DNA of 64,000 nt from the NCBI GenBank assembly GCA_934193515.1, contig CAKPVJ010000008.1, positions 1 to 64,000 of the forward strand. The letters are read 5' to 3'. The notes beneath the pieces are model-generated. The model saw nothing but the letters and a program-made list of their open reading frames with translations, was not told the DNA's origin and did not search any database. Positions 61,418 to 64,000 of this stretch are shown piece by piece. A program made the translations under genes and the position numbers. The stretch's first letter is position 1. Each line of letters opens with the position of its first letter. Source of the DNA: an uncultured Megasphaera sp. Its GTDB lineage: Bacteria; Bacillota; Negativicutes; Veillonellales; Megasphaeraceae.

Positions 61418-62374
61418 ATGGAACAGAAGCGTGTGACACCGATTACAACAGCAGGGTGTTTTGCTGCTATTATGTTGATTTTAGCGCTTCTTAGTACCTA
61501 TCTGCCGTTTTTTTCATTTATAGGTTATTTTATTATGCCGATTCCCATGACGATTTTGTTTGTAAAATATGGGCTGCGGCAGGCCGTGATGCTGGGCGTA
61601 ACGGCTGGTATTCTGATGGGAATTTTTATTGACCCGCTGACAGCCGTCGTGCAGATTGCTACCTTTGGCGCCGTCGGCATTGCCATGGGGGCAGGGTTTC
61701 GGGAAAAATGGCCGCCTGCCAAGCTCCTCATGGGAGTGACGGCCGCTCTCATCGGTACGGCTATTGGCCTGATGGCGCTTATGTATGCCGTCATGGATGT
61801 CAACATCGTATCCATGCTGCAGGATGTGTTTGATACATTTATGCAGGAAGCGCTGCAGCAGTATCAAGCCAGCGGCATGTCGGAAATCCAGCTGGCCGAA
61901 ACGAAAGCCCAGCTCGAAGAAATACGGCGCCAGCTGCCAACGATGCTGCCTATGTTTCTTTGTTTATCTATGGCGATTATTGCGTATATAAATGTGAAGG
62001 TTTCCCAATTTTTCCTGCAGCGTCTGGGATTTGATGTTAGACCTTTTTTGCCAATTCGTTATTGGGAAATGTCTCGCGGTGTGATATACTTATACATATT
62101 GGCATTGGTTATGAAATATTGGGGGACGACCCGTTCTATCGATTGGCTGAACAGTATCGGTCTCAACCTCAATCAAATGGCATTCTTTTTCATTTGCATT
62201 CAAGGCCTTGCCTTTTTATTTTATTTCCTCGACCGCCGCTTTCATATTAGCACAGGTCTGCAGGCAGTCATCATCGTTTTGTTTTTTGTGATGCCGGTCT
62301 TTTCCTATGCCGCTTTTATTATGGGGCTGATAGACCTGCTGGCCAATATTCGTAAAAAGCAAAACATGACGTAA
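61418..62374 (+). CDS. DUF2232 (YybS-type) membrane protein
   Basis: 318-residue integral membrane protein with about eight hydrophobic segments and a soluble helical insert (about 150-195, AETKAQLEEIRRQLPTM). This family regularly lies next to gdpP in Firmicutes, as here (18 bases apart). Its N-terminal part resembles S-components of ECF transporters; function not established. ATG 61418 after GGAGAGG is chosen over an upstream in-frame start with no such site. Confidence 0.85.
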   Translation: MEQKRVTPITTAGCFAAIMLILALLSTYLPFFSFIGYFIMPIPMTILFVKYGLRQAVMLGVTAGILMGIFIDPLTAVVQIATFGAVGIAMGAGFREKWPPAKLLMGVTAALIGTAIGLMALMYAVMDVNIVSMLQDVFDTFMQEALQQYQASGMSEIQLAETKAQLEEIRRQLPTMLPMFLCLSMAIIAYINVKVSQFFLQRLGFDVRPFLPIRYWEMSRGVIYLYILALVMKYWGTTRSIDWLNSIGLNLNQMAFFFICIQGLAFLFYFLDRRFHISTGLQAVIIVLFFVMPVFSYAAFIMGLIDLLANIRKKQNMT

Positions 62375-62392
62375 CACGCAGGGGGCGGAAAA

Positions 62393-64000
62393 ATGTTTAA
62401 AAAATTGCTGTCAAGACGGAATGAAGAACCTGTTTTTCTGATTATGGTCTTGCTGCTCGCTGTCATCGCCATATATAACTGGATTATCGCGCTGCTGGCG
62501 CTGATTCTGATTATAGGCGCCTATGTACTGACGCGTAAGAATACGACAGAACGAAACCGGGAAATCAGTCAGTTTTTTGATGCGATTTCCCAAAGCGTAG
62601 ACCAGGCATCTACGTATGCAGTGCAGAATCTTCCGATTGGCATTGCCATTGTGGATATGCAGTCCAGCCTTTGCTGGGCCAACAGCGTATTTCGCGACTG
62701 GGTCGGCGATATCGACAATGACCAGAAGCTGGATCACATTATGCCCAACCTTAATATCGATAAGTTTTGGGGAAAATTTGGCTATTTCTTTGAACATATT
62801 GGCGAACGGTATTACCGCGTCGTCTACAAGTATTTACAGACCGAAGGGTCTGACGACGACAACTATTTGATTCTGTATTTTGAAGATATTACGGAAACAG
62901 AAATCCAAAAGATGAATTGTATTGCCTCTGTGCCTGTTTTTTGTGATATTGAAATCGATAACATGGAAGAAGTCGCCAAAGGGATGTCAGCTGTACAGCA
63001 GGCGACGCTGTGGACGAATGTCAATAACTGCCTGCTGGATGAATTGACGGCAGTAGACGGTTTTGTCCGTTCGTACGGCAATGAAAAATATTTTGCCTGC
63101 TTGAGCCGCAAAGCCTTGGATACGCTTAAAGAAGACAACTTTTCTTTTTTGGAAAAAATTCGCATGATTCATACGGTAAACCGTATTCCTGTGACACTGA
63201 GTATCGGCGTAGCCGCATTTCCGGAAGAAGTTATGACGGCAGGCATGGCCAATTTTAATGAATTGGCTGACAAGGCCCGGGCCGGACTGGATTTGGCATT
63301 GGGACGCGGCGGCGACCAGGTCGTCGTTTATGAAGAAGACGGCTCGCCTCATTTTTATGGCGGCAAGACCCGTTCTGTTGAGAAAAATACGCGTGTCCGT
63401 GCCAGAGTCGTGGCCCAGGCAATTCGGGAACTCATTGATACCAGCGAATGCGTTCTCATCATGGGACATGAACGGGAAGATTATGACAGTATTGGTTCGG
63501 CTGTCGGCGTAGCGCATATGGCACGCCTGGTCGGTAAGCCGGTTCATATTATTGTCAGCAAGCAGACCGATGCGATTTGCCGCTTGGAAAAACAGATACT
63601 TGACGTACCTGCCTTTAAAGATTTGCTTATTTCAGCAGAAATGGCGCAGGATTTGTGCAACAGTCAGACACTGCTGTTTATTGTCGATACGCATCGGCCG
63701 GATATGACCGTTTCTCCGGAATTGATTGACAAGACAGATCGGCGCGTCGTTATTGACCATCATCGCCGCAGCAGTGATTTTATCAAAAAACCGCTGCTTA
63801 CGTATACAGAACCGTCCAGTTCTTCTACTAGTGAACTGGTCACTGAACTGCTGCAGTACTACCAGGAAGATATTGAACTGGAAAAAATTGAAGCGACAGC
63901 TTTGTATGCAGGCATCATTGTCGATACGAAAAATTTTGCCGTGCAGACCGGCGTGCGCACCTTTGATGCAGCGGCGTACTTGCGGCGAAGCGGTGCCGAT
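62393..64000 (+). CDS. gdpP: Cyclic-di-AMP phosphodiesterase GdpP (3' end outside the window)
   Basis: Degrades c-di-AMP and so controls turgor and envelope stress. The visible 536 residues show two membrane segments (about 14-48), a PAS-like domain (about 70-150), a degenerate GGDEF domain (about 165-310, no intact GGDEF loop) and the start of the DHH phosphodiesterase: GHEREDYDSIG (metal-binding Asp pair), DTHRPD, the DHH in VIDHHRR (Asp455-His457) and YAGIIVDTKNF. The DHHA1 end lies past the edge. Order DUF2232-gdpP is conserved in Firmicutes, often followed by rplI and dnaB. Confidence 0.95.
   Translation, partial: MFKKLLSRRNEEPVFLIMVLLLAVIAIYNWIIALLALILIIGAYVLTRKNTTERNREISQFFDAISQSVDQASTYAVQNLPIGIAIVDMQSSLCWANSVFRDWVGDIDNDQKLDHIMPNLNIDKFWGKFGYFFEHIGERYYRVVYKYLQTEGSDDDNYLILYFEDITETEIQKMNCIASVPVFCDIEIDNMEEVAKGMSAVQQATLWTNVNNCLLDELTAVDGFVRSYGNEKYFACLSRKALDTLKEDNFSFLEKIRMIHTVNRIPVTLSIGVAAFPEEVMTAGMANFNELADKARAGLDLALGRGGDQVVVYEEDGSPHFYGGKTRSVEKNTRVRARVVAQAIRELIDTSECVLIMGHEREDYDSIGSAVGVAHMARLVGKPVHIIVSKQTDAICRLEKQILDVPAFKDLLISAEMAQDLCNSQTLLFIVDTHRPDMTVSPELIDKTDRRVVIDHHRRSSDFIKKPLLTYTEPSSSSTSELVTELLQYYQEDIELEKIEATALYAGIIVDTKNFAVQTGVRTFDAAAYLRRSGAD

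Overview
The window comes from a diderm Firmicute of the Negativicutes, most likely a Veillonellaceae member close to Megasphaera (the genus is inference). Firmicute traits are T-box and glycine-riboswitch leaders, a CcpN-type regulator next to a PEP-synthase regulator, RNase J, GdpP and a Zur/ZnuABC unit. They sit beside a full outer-membrane biogenesis block (Mla, TolC, TamB, BamA, three Skp/OmpH proteins, LpxD, an LpxL-like acyltransferase). That mixture is typical of Negativicutes.

Layout: 1-830 is the 5' part of a frameshifted IS transposase (minus strand). 1086-6193 holds galU, pgi and galE (hexose phosphate and UDP-sugar supply), then a GspC/PilP-like protein and a compact secretin. 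6211-8065 is a T-box-controlled sodium:solute symporter. A candidate minus-strand small RNA lies at 8177-8267, followed by a class A penicillin-binding protein. 10901-14933 is PEP synthase, a CcpN-like repressor and the PEP synthase regulatory protein. 15018-21992 is an unusual three-gene unit: a 1620-residue HD/helical-repeat/nucleotidyltransferase/GNAT-like/phosphoribosyltransferase-like fusion, a divergent lactate/malate dehydrogenase homologue and a duplicated flavodoxin-like protein. rpmB, recG and guaB follow, then an envelope lipid and glycan run (WecG/TagA glycosyltransferase, psd, pssA, GT2, surE). 30390-32060 is a glycine riboswitch with an AgcS symporter. 32744-35777 is divergent znuA / znuCB-zur with two dyad operators.

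37694-56331 is the envelope block: mlaEFD (MlaD carries a C-terminal barrel-like domain), tolC, a 1 kb intergenic repeat island, tamB, a sigma-70-family factor, a membrane-anchored protein of unknown function, bamA, an envelope protein of unknown function, three ompH paralogues with three different export or anchoring signals, lpxD and an lpxL-like gene. The right end holds an ArsR-type regulator, sixA, thiD, an exported protein, RNase J, a DUF2232 membrane protein and the 5' part of gdpP, cut by the window edge.

The genes fit together as carbon-flux control (pgi, ppsA, ccpN-like, ppsR), precursor supply (galU, galE, pssA, psd) and assembly of the outer membrane. The least explained parts are the 15.0-22.0 kb three-gene unit, the sRNA-like element at 8.2 kb, the sigma factor and membrane-protein pair inside the envelope block, and the repeat island at 42.2-43.05 kb. 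All assignments come from reading the sequence; no database search was run.
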